From assembly GCA_963530515.1 (NCBI GenBank), contig CAUSEC010000002.1:225146-289145 (forward strand): a DNA stretch of 64,000 nt, read 5' to 3'. The notes beneath the pieces were generated by a model. It searched no databases, was not told where the DNA came from, and was given only the letters and a program-made list of their open reading frames with translations. The stretch is from CBFFRJ01 sp963530515. Lineage in GTDB: Bacteria > Pseudomonadota > Gammaproteobacteria > Enterobacterales > Enterobacteriaceae. A program made the position numbers and the translations under genes. This document shows positions 33,639-43,258 of the stretch, in pieces; the first letter of the stretch is position 1; every line of letters begins with the position of its first letter.

Positions 33639-33911
33639 ATGAAACGCAGAAACGCTTCGTTACTCGGTAATGTACTTATGGCCCTGGGGCTTGTGGTGAT
33701 GGTTGTCGGCGTGGGTTACTCAATTTTAAACCAACTTCCTCAACTTAACCTGCCACAATATTTCGCGCACGGTGCCATTCTGAGTATCTTCGTTGGCGCA
33801 GTATTATGGCTTGCTGGCGCACGTGTAAGCGGCCATGAACAGGTCTGCGACAAATACTGGTGGGTGCGCCACTACGACAAACGCTGTCGTCGCGACAGAC
33901 ACAGTCACTGA
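33639..33911 (+). CDS. ychH: Stress-induced inner-membrane protein YchH
   Basis: A 90-residue protein with two transmembrane helices (about residues 9-29 and 42-62) and a basic, His-rich C-terminal tail with two Cys (HEQVCDKYWW, KRCRRDRHSH). It matches E. coli YchH, which is linked to peroxide and cadmium stress and biofilm formation. It diverges from pth across 275 bases with no other gene. GGAGG precedes the ATG, and a strong terminator follows. Confidence 0.92.
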   Translation: MKRRNASLLGNVLMALGLVVMVVGVGYSILNQLPQLNLPQYFAHGAILSIFVGAVLWLAGARVSGHEQVCDKYWWVRHYDKRCRRDRHSH

Positions 33912-33926
33912 TCGTCGATATTCCAG

Positions 33927-33957
33927 AAACGGTTTCCTCAGGAAACCGTTTTTTTTT
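33927..33957 (+). terminator. Intrinsic terminator of ychH
   Basis: An 11-bp perfect stem (AAACGGTTTCC with GGAAACCGTTT) around a TCA loop, followed by a run of T residues to 33957. It ends ychH before the merR-like gene. Confidence 0.92.
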
Positions 33958-34027
33958 GGCTTTTTTGTTGACCCTAACGTAACGTCAGGCCTGAGAGTCT
34001 GCATTCAGGGGAAGATAAGGAGCCGTT

Positions 34028-35077
34028 ATGTTAATTCAGGCAGGTGAGCTGGCGCGTCGTGCAGGCATTACCGTTCGCACGCTACATCACTACGAAACCA
34101 TCGGTCTGCTTATTCCTTCCGCCCGAAGCGCTGCCGGGTATCGCTTATACAATCTCGCGAACGTAAAACGCCTGCATATGATCCAGGTGCTGACGAAAGC
34201 GGGAATGGCACTGGCAGCTATCGCGGACTACCTGGCACGGGAGACGCGGCCGCTGGACGCCTTACTCAACGATCAAATTACGCTGCTCGACGCACAAGCA
34301 CGTCATATTCAGACGCTGCGCGAGCAACTGGTTACGTTGAGGAACACGCTGTCCAACGGCGCGGAACCGGACCTCGAGTCCTGGTTACAGACGCTGGAGT
34401 TAATGAAAATGTACGATCGCTGGTTCAGTGAAGAAGAGTTACAGGAACTGCCGTTCGCGGCTCATGATGAATCGCGCAATAAAGTGTGGGCGGACATGGT
34501 CGACGAGGTTCACCGTCTGATGAAGGCCCGTTGTCCGGTCGATGCTCCACAGGCGATGGATCTTGCCACACGCTGGATGACGCGCCTGGAAGACGATACC
34601 GCAGGCAGGCCGGATTTTCTGACGCGGCTTAATGAGATGCATCTGGTTGAACCGCAAATGCGCGAACAGACGGGAATCGATGAGGCGGTAATTGACTACA
34701 TCACTCACGCCTTTGCGGAAAGCAAGTTCGCTATCTGGACGCGTTACTTATCGGCGCAGGAAATGGCGTTTACCCGGGCTCACTACTTTGAGCGGATGAT
34801 GGAGTGGCCGCCGCTGGTGGCCCGGATGCATCAGGCGGCCCGTGATGGGCTGGATTCAAATACGGAAGAGGCGCAGGCGCTGGCAGAACACTGGCTGGTG
34901 TTATTCCAGTCCTACGCCGGAACGGATCCGCAAACTCAGCAGAAATTCCGTCTCGCGATGCAGCAGGAACCGCACCTGATGAAAGGGACCTGGATGACGC
35001 CCGCCGTGCTGCAGTGGTTACAGGGCGCCATTGAAGTCATGATGCGCAAACGTTATGGCGCACCACGACCATCATAA
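34028..35077 (+). CDS. MerR-family regulator with a long effector domain
   Basis: A 349-residue MerR-type activator. Residues 4-70 form the winged helix (GELARRAGITVRTLHHYETI, then YRLYN), and about 75-110 a coiled coil rich in Leu and Gln. The 240-residue C-terminal half is helical and lacks the Cys cluster of metal sensors; it resembles TipA-like or uncharacterised effector domains that bind organic ligands. AGGAGCCGTT precedes the ATG. The end overlaps the convergent dauA gene by 6 bases. The target and ligand are unknown; no obvious regulated partner is adjacent. Confidence 0.85.
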   Translation: MLIQAGELARRAGITVRTLHHYETIGLLIPSARSAAGYRLYNLANVKRLHMIQVLTKAGMALAAIADYLARETRPLDALLNDQITLLDAQARHIQTLREQLVTLRNTLSNGAEPDLESWLQTLELMKMYDRWFSEEELQELPFAAHDESRNKVWADMVDEVHRLMKARCPVDAPQAMDLATRWMTRLEDDTAGRPDFLTRLNEMHLVEPQMREQTGIDEAVIDYITHAFAESKFAIWTRYLSAQEMAFTRAHYFERMMEWPPLVARMHQAARDGLDSNTEEAQALAEHWLVLFQSYAGTDPQTQQKFRLAMQQEPHLMKGTWMTPAVLQWLQGAIEVMMRKRYGAPRPS

Positions 35078-36751
35078 ATCCGCTAACGCCGCCTCGCGAT
35101 TTGGCCAGAAGGACAAACGCCCAGGGATGGGCTGAACACCCGCCCGCGCCATCGTGCGCAGTGGCTGAAACTCCAGATTGCTGACGCGCAACTCCGTGCC
35201 TTCCGGCAGACGTTTTACGAAACGCTGGAAGGCATCAAGCCCACCGGCATCCAGCACCGGCACCGCATCCCACTTCAGCACCACAATTCGTTTGCCTTCA
35301 AGACGCGACTCCAGTTCGGTAAACAGGCCGTCAGCGGCGGCGAAAAACAGCGGGCCAATCACACGTAGCACCAGCACATCACCAGGCACGTCAACATTCA
35401 CCGGGGCCAGGCGCGTCATTCTGGCAATACGGCGCATAAACAGCAGCGATGCCAGCACGATGCCCACGCTGATGGCGATCACCATGTCGAACAGCACCGT
35501 CAGCGACATACATATCAACATGACGATAATGTCGTCTTTTGGCCCACGTCGCAGGAGGTTCACCACCTTGTGCGCTTCACTCATGTTCCACGCCACCATC
35601 AGCAGCAGGGCTGCCATTGCTGAAAGCGGAAGCCACGAGAGCAGGGGGGCGAGCACCAGCAGTGCCAGAATCACCAGCACCGAGTGGATAATGGCCGAGA
35701 CCGGGGAGGTGGCTCCTGCCCGCACGTTCGCCGCGGAACGGGCAATCGCCGCCGTAGCGGTAATCCCGCCAAAGAACGGGGCGACAAGGTTACCCAGCCC
35801 CTGACCGATCAGCTCACTGTTGGCCTTATGACGCGTGCTGGTCATACCGTCGAGCACGACCGCGCAGAGCAGGGATTCAATCGCGCCGAGCATCGCCATA
35901 GAGAAGGCAGCAGGCAGAAGCGCCTGCAGTGAGGCCCAGCTTAGCGTAAAGCTGGAATCAGGTAAGTTCCACGGCAAAACAAGCTGCGGTAACAGCTGTG
36001 GGATGCCATTGCCCTGCGTTCCATCGGCGAGCACGTAGTGGAACTGCGAACCGATGGTCGCGACCTGTCCGCCCACCAGATTGACCACGCCCATTACGGC
36101 GCACCCGGCGAGCAGCGCGGGCAGGTGGCCCGGCAGGCGAATGCGCAGGCGAGGCCAGAGAATCAACGTGCCGAGCGTCACGATACCGATAGCGGCGTCA
36201 CCTGGGTTCACACTCGGCAGCGCCATTCCCAGCGCCCCCACTTTCTGCAGGTAATGTTCCGGCATGTGGGGAACCTGCAGACCGAGAAAATCTTTAATCT
36301 GCATAGTACCGATGGTGATACCGATACCGGAGGTGAAGCCGAGGGTTACCGAGAGCGGGATGTACTCAATCAGACGACCGAAGCGGGCAAGACCAAAAAG
36401 GATGAGGAAGACGCCGGACATCAGCGTGGCAACCAGTAATCCTCCCAGTCCGAACTGCTGCGAAACGGGGTAAAGAATGACAACAAAGGCGGCGGTAGGC
36501 CCGGACACGCTGTAACGCGAACCGCCCGACAGCGCGATAACCAACCCGGCAATCGCGGCCGTGTAGAGTCCATATTGTGGTGCCACGCCGCTGCCAATCG
36601 CCAGCGCCATAGCAAGCGGAATCGCAATAATCCCGACGGTCACCCCGGCAATCAGATCGCGGGTGAATCGGGCAAGGCTGTATTTTTCTTTCCAGCAGGC
36701 TTCAATCAGCGCGCTGAACGGCATGACGTGGGAGGAAAACAGTTTATTCAT
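35072..36751 (-). CDS. dauA: C4-dicarboxylate transporter DauA, SulP family
   Basis: A 559-residue SulP-family transporter closely matching E. coli DauA (YchM). About a dozen membrane segments are followed by a cytoplasmic STAS domain (from about residue 440, with VLKWDAVPVLDAGGLDAF). In E. coli it takes up succinate, fumarate and aspartate aerobically at acidic pH. It lies 122 bases upstream of prs's terminator region but is transcribed toward the MerR gene, which it meets tail to tail. Confidence 0.95.
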   Translation of the reverse strand: MNKLFSSHVMPFSALIEACWKEKYSLARFTRDLIAGVTVGIIAIPLAMALAIGSGVAPQYGLYTAAIAGLVIALSGGSRYSVSGPTAAFVVILYPVSQQFGLGGLLVATLMSGVFLILFGLARFGRLIEYIPLSVTLGFTSGIGITIGTMQIKDFLGLQVPHMPEHYLQKVGALGMALPSVNPGDAAIGIVTLGTLILWPRLRIRLPGHLPALLAGCAVMGVVNLVGGQVATIGSQFHYVLADGTQGNGIPQLLPQLVLPWNLPDSSFTLSWASLQALLPAAFSMAMLGAIESLLCAVVLDGMTSTRHKANSELIGQGLGNLVAPFFGGITATAAIARSAANVRAGATSPVSAIIHSVLVILALLVLAPLLSWLPLSAMAALLLMVAWNMSEAHKVVNLLRRGPKDDIIVMLICMSLTVLFDMVIAISVGIVLASLLFMRRIARMTRLAPVNVDVPGDVLVLRVIGPLFFAAADGLFTELESRLEGKRIVVLKWDAVPVLDAGGLDAFQRFVKRLPEGTELRVSNLEFQPLRTMARAGVQPIPGRLSFWPNREAALADL

Positions 36752-36834
36752 AGTGATGTTCTTCCCTGCGTAAACATCAGTGAGACAAAACAGACATCGG
36801 GTTTTAATAAGTCATACAATTAAATTACAACAAT

Positions 36835-36858
36835 AAAAAAACCCGCCGCAGCGGGTTT
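36835..36858 (-). terminator. Intrinsic terminator of prs
   Basis: On the minus strand AAACCCGC pairs with GCGGGTTT around a four-base TGCG loop, followed by a run of T residues. It lies 15 bases past the prs stop codon. Confidence 0.9.
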
Positions 36859-36873
36859 CTGTGCCGATTTCTA

Positions 36874-37821
36874 TCAATGTTCGAACATTGCAGAAATGGA
36901 TTCTTCGTTGCTGATGCGACGAATCGCTTCGGCCAGCATGCCAGACAGCGTCAGCGTGCGGACTTTTTCCAGAGCTTTGATTTCAGGCGTCAGCGGGATG
37001 GTATCGCAGACGATGAACTCATCGATTACGGAGTTTTTGATGTTCTGAATCGCGTTACCGGAGAAGATCGGGTGAGTTGCGTAAGCAAATACGCGTTTTG
37101 CACCACGTTCTTTCAGCGCTTCTGCTGCTTTACACAGCGTACCGCCGGTATCGATCATGTCGTCAACCATCACGCAGTCACGGTCGGCCACGTCGCCGAT
37201 GATGTGCATCACCTGAGAAACGTTAGCACGCGGACGGCGTTTGTCGATGATAGCCATGTCGGTATCGTTCAGCAGCTTAGCAATGGCACGTGCGCGAACC
37301 ACGCCACCGATATCTGGAGAAACCACGATTGGGTTATCGAGATTTTTCTGCAGCATATCTTCGAGCAGGATTGGGCTGCCGAACACGTTGTCTACCGGTA
37401 CATCGAAGAAGCCCTGAATCTGTTCAGCATGCAGGTCAACGGTGAGGACGCGGTCAACGCCAACGCTGGAGAGGAAATCAGCAACAACTTTAGCAGTGAT
37501 AGGCACACGAGCAGAACGCACGCGGCGATCCTGACGGGCATAGCCAAAGTAAGGAATAACGGCAGTGATACGGCCTGCGGAAGCACGGCGCAGCGCATCG
37601 ACCATGACGACCAATTCCATCAGGTTGTCGTTAGTTGGAGCACAAGTGGACTGGATGATGAAAATATCACCACCGCGTACGTTTTCATTGATTTGTACGC
37701 TGACTTCGCCGTCGCTAAAGCGACCTACAGCGGCGTCGCCGAGAGAAGTGTACAGGCGGTTGGCAATACGTTGTGCTAGTTCCGGGGTGGCGTTACCAGC
37801 AAAAAGCTTCATATCAGGCAC
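36874..37821 (-). CDS. prs: Ribose-phosphate pyrophosphokinase
   Basis: A 315-residue PRPP synthetase that makes phosphoribosyl pyrophosphate from ribose 5-phosphate and ATP for nucleotide, His, Trp and NAD synthesis. The PRPP-binding motif VMVDDMIDTGGT and the flexible-loop RRPRANVSQ are present. The start is a GTG at 37821 (VPDMKLFAG), as in E. coli; it follows TGAGG. A longer open frame to 37890 has no binding site. Transcribed with ispE and lolB upstream or from its own promoter in the 140-base gap. Confidence 0.97.
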   Translation of the reverse strand: MPDMKLFAGNATPELAQRIANRLYTSLGDAAVGRFSDGEVSVQINENVRGGDIFIIQSTCAPTNDNLMELVVMVDALRRASAGRITAVIPYFGYARQDRRVRSARVPITAKVVADFLSSVGVDRVLTVDLHAEQIQGFFDVPVDNVFGSPILLEDMLQKNLDNPIVVSPDIGGVVRARAIAKLLNDTDMAIIDKRRPRANVSQVMHIIGDVADRDCVMVDDMIDTGGTLCKAAEALKERGAKRVFAYATHPIFSGNAIQNIKNSVIDEFIVCDTIPLTPEIKALEKVRTLTLSGMLAEAIRRISNEESISAMFEH

Positions 37822-37961
37822 GAGAAGAACCTCAGGCATGCGTCCATTGGTGAATAGAATATGCCAAAAACTGTGCGGGCCAGGCAACATTCTATTCAGG
37901 CGGTGTATTAAAGAGCGCGATGCAACGTCTGGAACGAGGTGACGTTGTCACCGAAACTCAG

Positions 37962-38816
37962 CTACCCGGCAAGCTTCTTGTAAAGCGGCGAGAGATTGAT
38001 GCCCTGCGCCACAAAACCGTGTAAACCTGCCGGGACTTGCTCTAACACCTGACGAGCGGCGGACTCTGTGTCAAATTCAGCAAAAACACAGGCTCCGGTG
38101 CCAGTCAGGCGCGACGGCGCGTATTCTAGCAGCCAGATGAGCGCCTCATCAACCTTACGAAAACGTTTTCTTGCGATAACCTCGCAATCGTTGCTGAATT
38201 CACATTTTAGTAACGTTTCGATTGACCGAACGGGGGTGTTTCTCGGCAGTTCTGGATCCTGGAAAATCTCAGGGGTGGAAATCTGCACGCCAGGGTGGAG
38301 GACCAGGTACCATTTTTCGTCAGGGTCGACGGGGATGAGCTTCTCCCCAACACCTTCAGCAAAGGCTGCACGACCACGCACAAACACCGGCACATCGGCA
38401 CCTAACTGCAATCCCAGTTCTGCAAGTTCGTCCTCGCTCAGCCCGCACTGCCAGAGATGGTTAAGTGCCACCAGCGTCGTTGCGGCGTTTGACGAACCGC
38501 CACCCAGCCCGCCGCCCATCGGCAGGCGTTTGTCGATGCCAATATCGGCACCGCTGCCTGCCGCTAAGCGTCCGCTGTGTTCTGCCGCCGTCATCAGCAA
38601 ACGCGCGGCGCGAACAATCAGGTTATCTTCATCGGCCACGCCGTTGACCGGATTCAACAGGCGGATAATGCTGTCGGTCCGGGTTTCGATGTGGAGCGTG
38701 TCGCCGTAGTCGAGGAACTGAAACAGGGTCTGCAGGTTGTGGTAACCGTCAGGACGCTGGCCGGTGATATACAAAAACAGATTGAGTTTTGCCGGGGAGG
38801 GCCACTGAGTCATCAT
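37962..38816 (-). CDS. ispE: 4-diphosphocytidyl-2-C-methyl-D-erythritol kinase
   Basis: A 284-residue GHMP kinase of the MEP isoprenoid pathway. The N-terminal KLNLFLYI and the ATP loop PMGGGLGGGSSNAA (about residue 95) are present. Its ATG shares one base with the lolB stop (TAATG), so it is coupled to lolB. It is essential in E. coli. The order lolB-ispE-prs is the same as in E. coli. Confidence 0.97.
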   Translation of the reverse strand: MMTQWPSPAKLNLFLYITGQRPDGYHNLQTLFQFLDYGDTLHIETRTDSIIRLLNPVNGVADEDNLIVRAARLLMTAAEHSGRLAAGSGADIGIDKRLPMGGGLGGGSSNAATTLVALNHLWQCGLSEDELAELGLQLGADVPVFVRGRAAFAEGVGEKLIPVDPDEKWYLVLHPGVQISTPEIFQDPELPRNTPVRSIETLLKCEFSNDCEVIARKRFRKVDEALIWLLEYAPSRLTGTGACVFAEFDTESAARQVLEQVPAGLHGFVAQGINLSPLYKKLAG

Positions 38817-39439
38817 TATTTAGCGATCCAGTTATCCATTTTGAGTTTAATGCGCTGCCCGCCGTCGCTCAGCTCAAGGTTCGAAGGCAGAGCCGGTTGT
38901 GTTTTCGTGTCATACCCGCCGTAAACCACCTTCCAGTTTTTCCCGTTCTGGCTGTAGTTCACTTCGCTCAGGCGGTACTGGTCGTCGAGTTTATAATCGG
39001 TGGCATCCCCTGGCAGGCCAACGATCCACTGGCGCAGGCTGTTAAGCGGAATCGGCATCCCGGTCAGCTTGCCGATCATCACTTCGGCATCGTCAGATTT
39101 ATAGTGCTGACCTTTGTTATCGACCAGTTCAACGGCACCCGGCTGCGCATTCAGTTCAAGTTCGGTGCTGCCCAGCGGATTGGTCAACAGCAGACGATAG
39201 CGATCCTGGCCGGTTTGTTGCCAGAAGAAGCGGGCATACACCTTTTGCTCATCGGAAATGAAGGCAAAAGCCCCGCGCGTCTGGAACTGATTTAACGCAC
39301 GAACCTCTTGCTGATGCTGACGCCACTGCGGCGCATCGGGACTTTGCCCTGGTCCTTTAGGTGCATTCAGGGTACAGGCGCTGAGAACGAGGCTTGCCAG
39401 CGGAAGCAGGCGAATAAGACGGGATGTCGGCAAAGTCAT
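38816..39439 (-). CDS. lolB: Outer-membrane lipoprotein receptor LolB
   Basis: A 207-residue lipoprotein that receives lipoproteins from LolA and inserts them in the outer membrane. The signal peptide ends in a lipobox LSAC, with the lipidated Cys at residue 22 and Thr at +2, which is not an inner-membrane retention signal. I place the start at 39439 (MTLPTSRL), as in E. coli; the frame is open 20 codons further upstream but without homology. It diverges from hemA. Confidence 0.96.
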   Translation of the reverse strand: MTLPTSRLIRLLPLASLVLSACTLNAPKGPGQSPDAPQWRQHQQEVRALNQFQTRGAFAFISDEQKVYARFFWQQTGQDRYRLLLTNPLGSTELELNAQPGAVELVDNKGQHYKSDDAEVMIGKLTGMPIPLNSLRQWIVGLPGDATDYKLDDQYRLSEVNYSQNGKNWKVVYGGYDTKTQPALPSNLELSDGGQRIKLKMDNWIAK

Positions 39440-39640
39440 AATAATGACAAGTCCTTGAGAGTCGTGACAGTGAATAGACGTAATGCTAGCGCCGGGCACG
39501 CAGAGCGTCTACGTTCAAGTTGTCTTAAATCATTAAATTACCGATTACTCCAAAAGGGGGCGCTCTCTTTTATTGACCTCACTCATCCTGTATGATGCGA
39601 GCAGTCTAACCTTATCAACGTTGGTACTACTCCCGCACTC

Positions 39641-40897
39641 ATGACCCTTTTAGCGCTCGGCATTAACCACAAAACGGCCCCCGTTTCGTTGCGAGAACGT
39701 ATTACGTTTTCGCCGGAAACGCTTGATCAGGCTCTGGAAAGCCTGCTGGCGCAGCCAATGGTGCAGGGCGGTGTGGTGCTGTCGACGTGCAACCGTACTG
39801 AGCTCTATCTGAGCGTTGAAGAGCGGGATAATCTGCATGAATCCCTCGTTCGCTGGCTGTGTGATTACCACCAGATTAGCGAAGAGGAGCTACGCAACAG
39901 CCTTTACTGGCACCAGGACAACGACGCCGTCAGCCATTTGATGCGCGTGGCAAGTGGTCTGGATTCGCTGGTGCTTGGCGAGCCGCAGATCCTCGGTCAG
40001 GTGAAAAAAGCCTTTGCCGATTCTAACCGTGGTCACCTGAACGTCAGCGAACTCGAGCGTATGTTCCAGAAATCTTTTTCCGTCGCCAAACGCGTGCGCA
40101 CGGAAACGGATATTGGGGCGAGCGCTGTGTCCGTGGCGTTTGCCGCCTGTACGCTGGCGCGGCAGATCTTTGAATCACTCTCCGCTGTCACGGTGCTGCT
40201 GGTCGGTGCGGGTGAAACCATTGAGCTGGTGGCACGTCATTTGCGCGAGCATAAAGTGCAAAATATGATCATCGCCAACCGTACCCGGGAACGTGCTCAG
40301 GTGCTGGCAGATGAAGTGGGGGCAGAAGTCATCTCGTTAAGCGAGATTGATTCGCGCCTGAAAGACGCAGATATCGTGATCAGTTCGACCGCCAGCCCGC
40401 TGCCGATCATCGGCAAAGGCATGGTAGAACGTGCGATGAAAGCGCGTCGTAACCAGCCCGTACTGCTGGTGGATATCGCCGTTCCGCGCGATGTCGAACC
40501 CGAAGTCGGCAAGGTGGCGAACGCCTATCTGTACAGCGTTGACGATCTGCAAAGCATTATTCAGCACAACCTGGCGCAGCGAAAAGCGGCCGCAGTACAA
40601 GCCGAAACCATCGTTGAACAGGAAACCAGTGAATTTATGGCCTGGCTGCGTGCGCAAAGCGCCAGCGAGACCATTCGTGATTACCGCAGCCAGTCCGAGC
40701 AAATTCGTGACGAACTGACAGCAAAAGCGATGGCAGCCCTTGAACAGGGCGGCGACGCGCAGGCCATCATGCAGGATCTGGCCTGGAAGCTGACCAACCG
40801 CCTGATCCACGCACCAACAAAATCTCTTCAGCAGGCCGCCCGTGACGGGGACGACGAACGCCTGCATATTCTCCGCAACAGCCTCGGGCTGGAGTAG
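39641..40897 (+). CDS. hemA: Glutamyl-tRNA reductase
   Basis: A 418-residue enzyme that makes glutamate-1-semialdehyde from Glu-tRNA, the committed step of haem and sirohaem synthesis. The catalytic Cys50 lies in LSTCNRTELY, the NADPH domain has LLVGAGET, and a dimerisation helix ends the protein. The N-terminal 18 residues match the haem-dependent degradation signal known in Salmonella. It is followed by prfA after 36 bases. Sirohaem supply matters here because the nas nitrite reductase needs it. Confidence 0.98.
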   Translation: MTLLALGINHKTAPVSLRERITFSPETLDQALESLLAQPMVQGGVVLSTCNRTELYLSVEERDNLHESLVRWLCDYHQISEEELRNSLYWHQDNDAVSHLMRVASGLDSLVLGEPQILGQVKKAFADSNRGHLNVSELERMFQKSFSVAKRVRTETDIGASAVSVAFAACTLARQIFESLSAVTVLLVGAGETIELVARHLREHKVQNMIIANRTRERAQVLADEVGAEVISLSEIDSRLKDADIVISSTASPLPIIGKGMVERAMKARRNQPVLLVDIAVPRDVEPEVGKVANAYLYSVDDLQSIIQHNLAQRKAAAVQAETIVEQETSEFMAWLRAQSASETIRDYRSQSEQIRDELTAKAMAALEQGGDAQAIMQDLAWKLTNRLIHAPTKSLQQAARDGDDERLHILRNSLGLE

Positions 40898-40933
40898 CAC
40901 AACAATCTCTTATAACAGGGTGCATTTACGCCT

Positions 40934-42016
40934 ATGAAGCCTTCTATCGTTGCCAAACTGGAAGCCCTACACGAGCGTCATGAAGAAGTTCAGGCGTTAC
41001 TGGGTGACGCGCAAACCATCGCCGATCAGGAGCGATTCCGCGCCTTATCCCGCGAGTACGCGCAATTAAGCGACGTATCACGCTGCTTTACTGACTGGCA
41101 ACAGGTTCAGGAAGATATCGAAACCGCACAGATGATGCTCGACGACCCGGAAATGCGCGAGATGGCGCAGGAAGAACTGCGCGAAGCAAAAGAAAAGGGT
41201 GAGCAGCTTGAGCAGCATCTGCAGATTCTGTTGCTGCCAAAAGATCCCGACGACGAACGCAGCGCGTTTGTGGAAGTCCGCGCCGGGACGGGCGGTGATG
41301 AAGCGGCTCTTTTTGCGGGCGACCTGTTCCGCATGTACAGCCGCTACGCAGAGTCTCGCCGCTGGCGGGTAGAAATCATGAGCGCCAACGAAGGTGAACA
41401 TGGTGGTTATAAAGAAGTCATCGCCAAAATCAGCGGTGACGGCGTATACGGCCGTCTGAAATTCGAGTCTGGTGGTCATCGCGTTCAGCGCGTACCGGCG
41501 ACCGAGTCTCAGGGCCGCATTCACACCTCAGCCTGTACGGTTGCGGTGATGCCTGAGCTGCCGGAAGCCGAACTGCCGGATATCAACCCGGCAGATTTGC
41601 GTATTGATACGTTCCGCTCCTCCGGTGCGGGTGGTCAGCACGTTAACACCACCGACTCAGCCATCCGTATTACCCACCTGCCGACCGGCATCGTGGTGGA
41701 GTGTCAGGACGAACGTTCTCAGCACAAAAACAAAGCCAAAGCGCTCTCCGTGCTGGGCGCACGCATTCATGCGGCTGAGATGGCTAAACGCCAGCAGGCG
41801 GAAGCCTCTACCCGCCGCAATCTGTTGGGCAGTGGTGACCGCTCTGACCGTAACCGCACCTATAACTTCCCGCAGGGACGTGTGACCGATCACCGTATTA
41901 ACCTGACCATCTACCGTCTTGACGAAGTGATGGAAGGGAAACTGGATGCACTGATCGAACCTATCGTTCAGGAATACCAGGCTGACCAGCTGGCCGCACT
42001 GGCCGGGCAGGATTGA
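40934..42016 (+). CDS. prfA: Peptide chain release factor 1
   Basis: A 360-residue RF1 that reads UAA and UAG. The codon-recognition PAT motif is in RVPATESQG, and the GGQ loop is in GAGGQHVNTT with Gln235, the residue methylated by PrmC. The stop (TGA) overlaps the prmC start (TGATG), so substrate and modifying enzyme are coupled. Confidence 0.99.
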   Translation: MKPSIVAKLEALHERHEEVQALLGDAQTIADQERFRALSREYAQLSDVSRCFTDWQQVQEDIETAQMMLDDPEMREMAQEELREAKEKGEQLEQHLQILLLPKDPDDERSAFVEVRAGTGGDEAALFAGDLFRMYSRYAESRRWRVEIMSANEGEHGGYKEVIAKISGDGVYGRLKFESGGHRVQRVPATESQGRIHTSACTVAVMPELPEAELPDINPADLRIDTFRSSGAGGQHVNTTDSAIRITHLPTGIVVECQDERSQHKNKAKALSVLGARIHAAEMAKRQQAEASTRRNLLGSGDRSDRNRTYNFPQGRVTDHRINLTIYRLDEVMEGKLDALIEPIVQEYQADQLAALAGQD

Positions 42017-42855
42017 TGGAGTATCAGCAGTGGCTTCGTGATGCGATAGCGCGCCTGTCGCAAAGTGAAAGTCCGCGTCGTGATGCGGAGATCCTGCTGG
42101 GGTTTGTGACCGGTCGGGCGCGTACCTTTATTCTGGCGTTCGGTGAAACCCTGCTCAGCGCTGATGAGCATCAGCAGCTTGAGAGTCTGCTGGCTCATCG
42201 GGAGCAGGGCGAACCGGTCGCGCATCTGGTTGGCGTGCGGGAGTTCTGGTCGCTGCCGCTTTTTGTCTCGGCGGCCACGCTGATCCCTCGCCCGGACACC
42301 GAATGCCTGGTCGAGCAGGCGCTCAACCGTTTGCCCGAAAATCCGGCGCGTATTCTCGATCTGGGTACCGGTACGGGGGCCATTGCGCTGGCGCTGGCCA
42401 GCGAGCGCCCGGACTGCCACGTCACTGCGGTCGATGTCATTCCTGATGCGGTCGCACTGGCGACGCGTAATGCGCAGCATCTTGCGATTGCCAATGTGAC
42501 CGTACTTGCCAGCCACTGGTTCAGTGCTCTGGAAGGCGAACGCTTTGACATGATTGTCAGCAATCCTCCTTATATAGATGAGCAGGATCCGCATCTCGCC
42601 CAGGGCGATGTGCGCTTCGAGCCACGCTCTGCGTTGGTTGCGGCTAAAGAAGGGCTTGCAGACATCGCGTGGATAATCGCACAATCAAAGCGCTTTTTAC
42701 GCCCTGGCGGCTGGCTGCTGATTGAACACGGCTGGCGGCAGGCTGAAGCTGTTCGCGCGCTGTTCTGCGCGGAAAATTATGAACAGGTGGAAACCTGCCG
42801 GGACTATGGCGACAACGATCGTTTAACGCTCGCTCACCTGCCGTTACAGGAGTGA
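42016..42855 (+). CDS. prmC: Release factor glutamine methyltransferase
   Basis: A 279-residue SAM-dependent enzyme that methylates the GGQ glutamine of RF1 and RF2. The SAM loop DLGTGTGAIAL (about residue 115) and the catalytic NPPY (residues 183-186) are clear. I choose the ATG that overlaps the prfA stop; it matches the E. coli N-terminus (MEYQxWLR). Confidence 0.98.
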   Translation: MEYQQWLRDAIARLSQSESPRRDAEILLGFVTGRARTFILAFGETLLSADEHQQLESLLAHREQGEPVAHLVGVREFWSLPLFVSAATLIPRPDTECLVEQALNRLPENPARILDLGTGTGAIALALASERPDCHVTAVDVIPDAVALATRNAQHLAIANVTVLASHWFSALEGERFDMIVSNPPYIDEQDPHLAQGDVRFEPRSALVAAKEGLADIAWIIAQSKRFLRPGGWLLIEHGWRQAEAVRALFCAENYEQVETCRDYGDNDRLTLAHLPLQE

Positions 42856-42862
42856 CAGCGCA

Positions 42863-43255
42863 ATGGTTGCGTATAACTTTCTGATCCACTTACATTTGAC
42901 GTCGGTCGCGTTGACCATTAGCCTGTTTGTCCTGCGCTACTGGTGGCGTTTCACGGATAACCCGCGAGGTGCTGCACGCTGGGCACGCGTGGTGCCCCAT
43001 GTCATTGACAGCGTGCTGCTGCTCAGCGGCGTGGGATTGGTTATGGTGACACGCTATATGCCATTTACTGCGAATGGGACATGGCTGACGGAAAAGCTGT
43101 TTGGCGTTATCATCTACATCGTTTTGGGTTTCATTGCGCTGGGACGACGTCGTCCGCGCAGCCAGCAAACTGGCTTTATCGCGTTTTTGCTGGGGCTGGT
43201 GGTGCTGTACATCATCATAAAACTCGCCGCCACAAAGATACCGATACTGGGGTAA
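42863..43255 (+). CDS. sirB2: SirB2-family inner-membrane protein
   Basis: A 130-residue protein with four hydrophobic helices, matching the SirB2 (YchQ) family. The molecular function is not established; the name comes from a Salmonella invasion-gene screen. It begins 7 bases after prmC and ends 3 bases before sirB1, so it is part of the hemA-prfA-prmC-sirB2-sirB1-kdsA run. Confidence 0.93.
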   Translation: MVAYNFLIHLHLTSVALTISLFVLRYWWRFTDNPRGAARWARVVPHVIDSVLLLSGVGLVMVTRYMPFTANGTWLTEKLFGVIIYIVLGFIALGRRRPRSQQTGFIAFLLGLVVLYIIIKLAATKIPILG

Positions 43256-43258
43256 GAC

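Noticed and set aside
37822..37890. Longer Prs with 23 extra residues
   Set aside because: The GTG at 37821 has a TGAGG site and matches the E. coli start.
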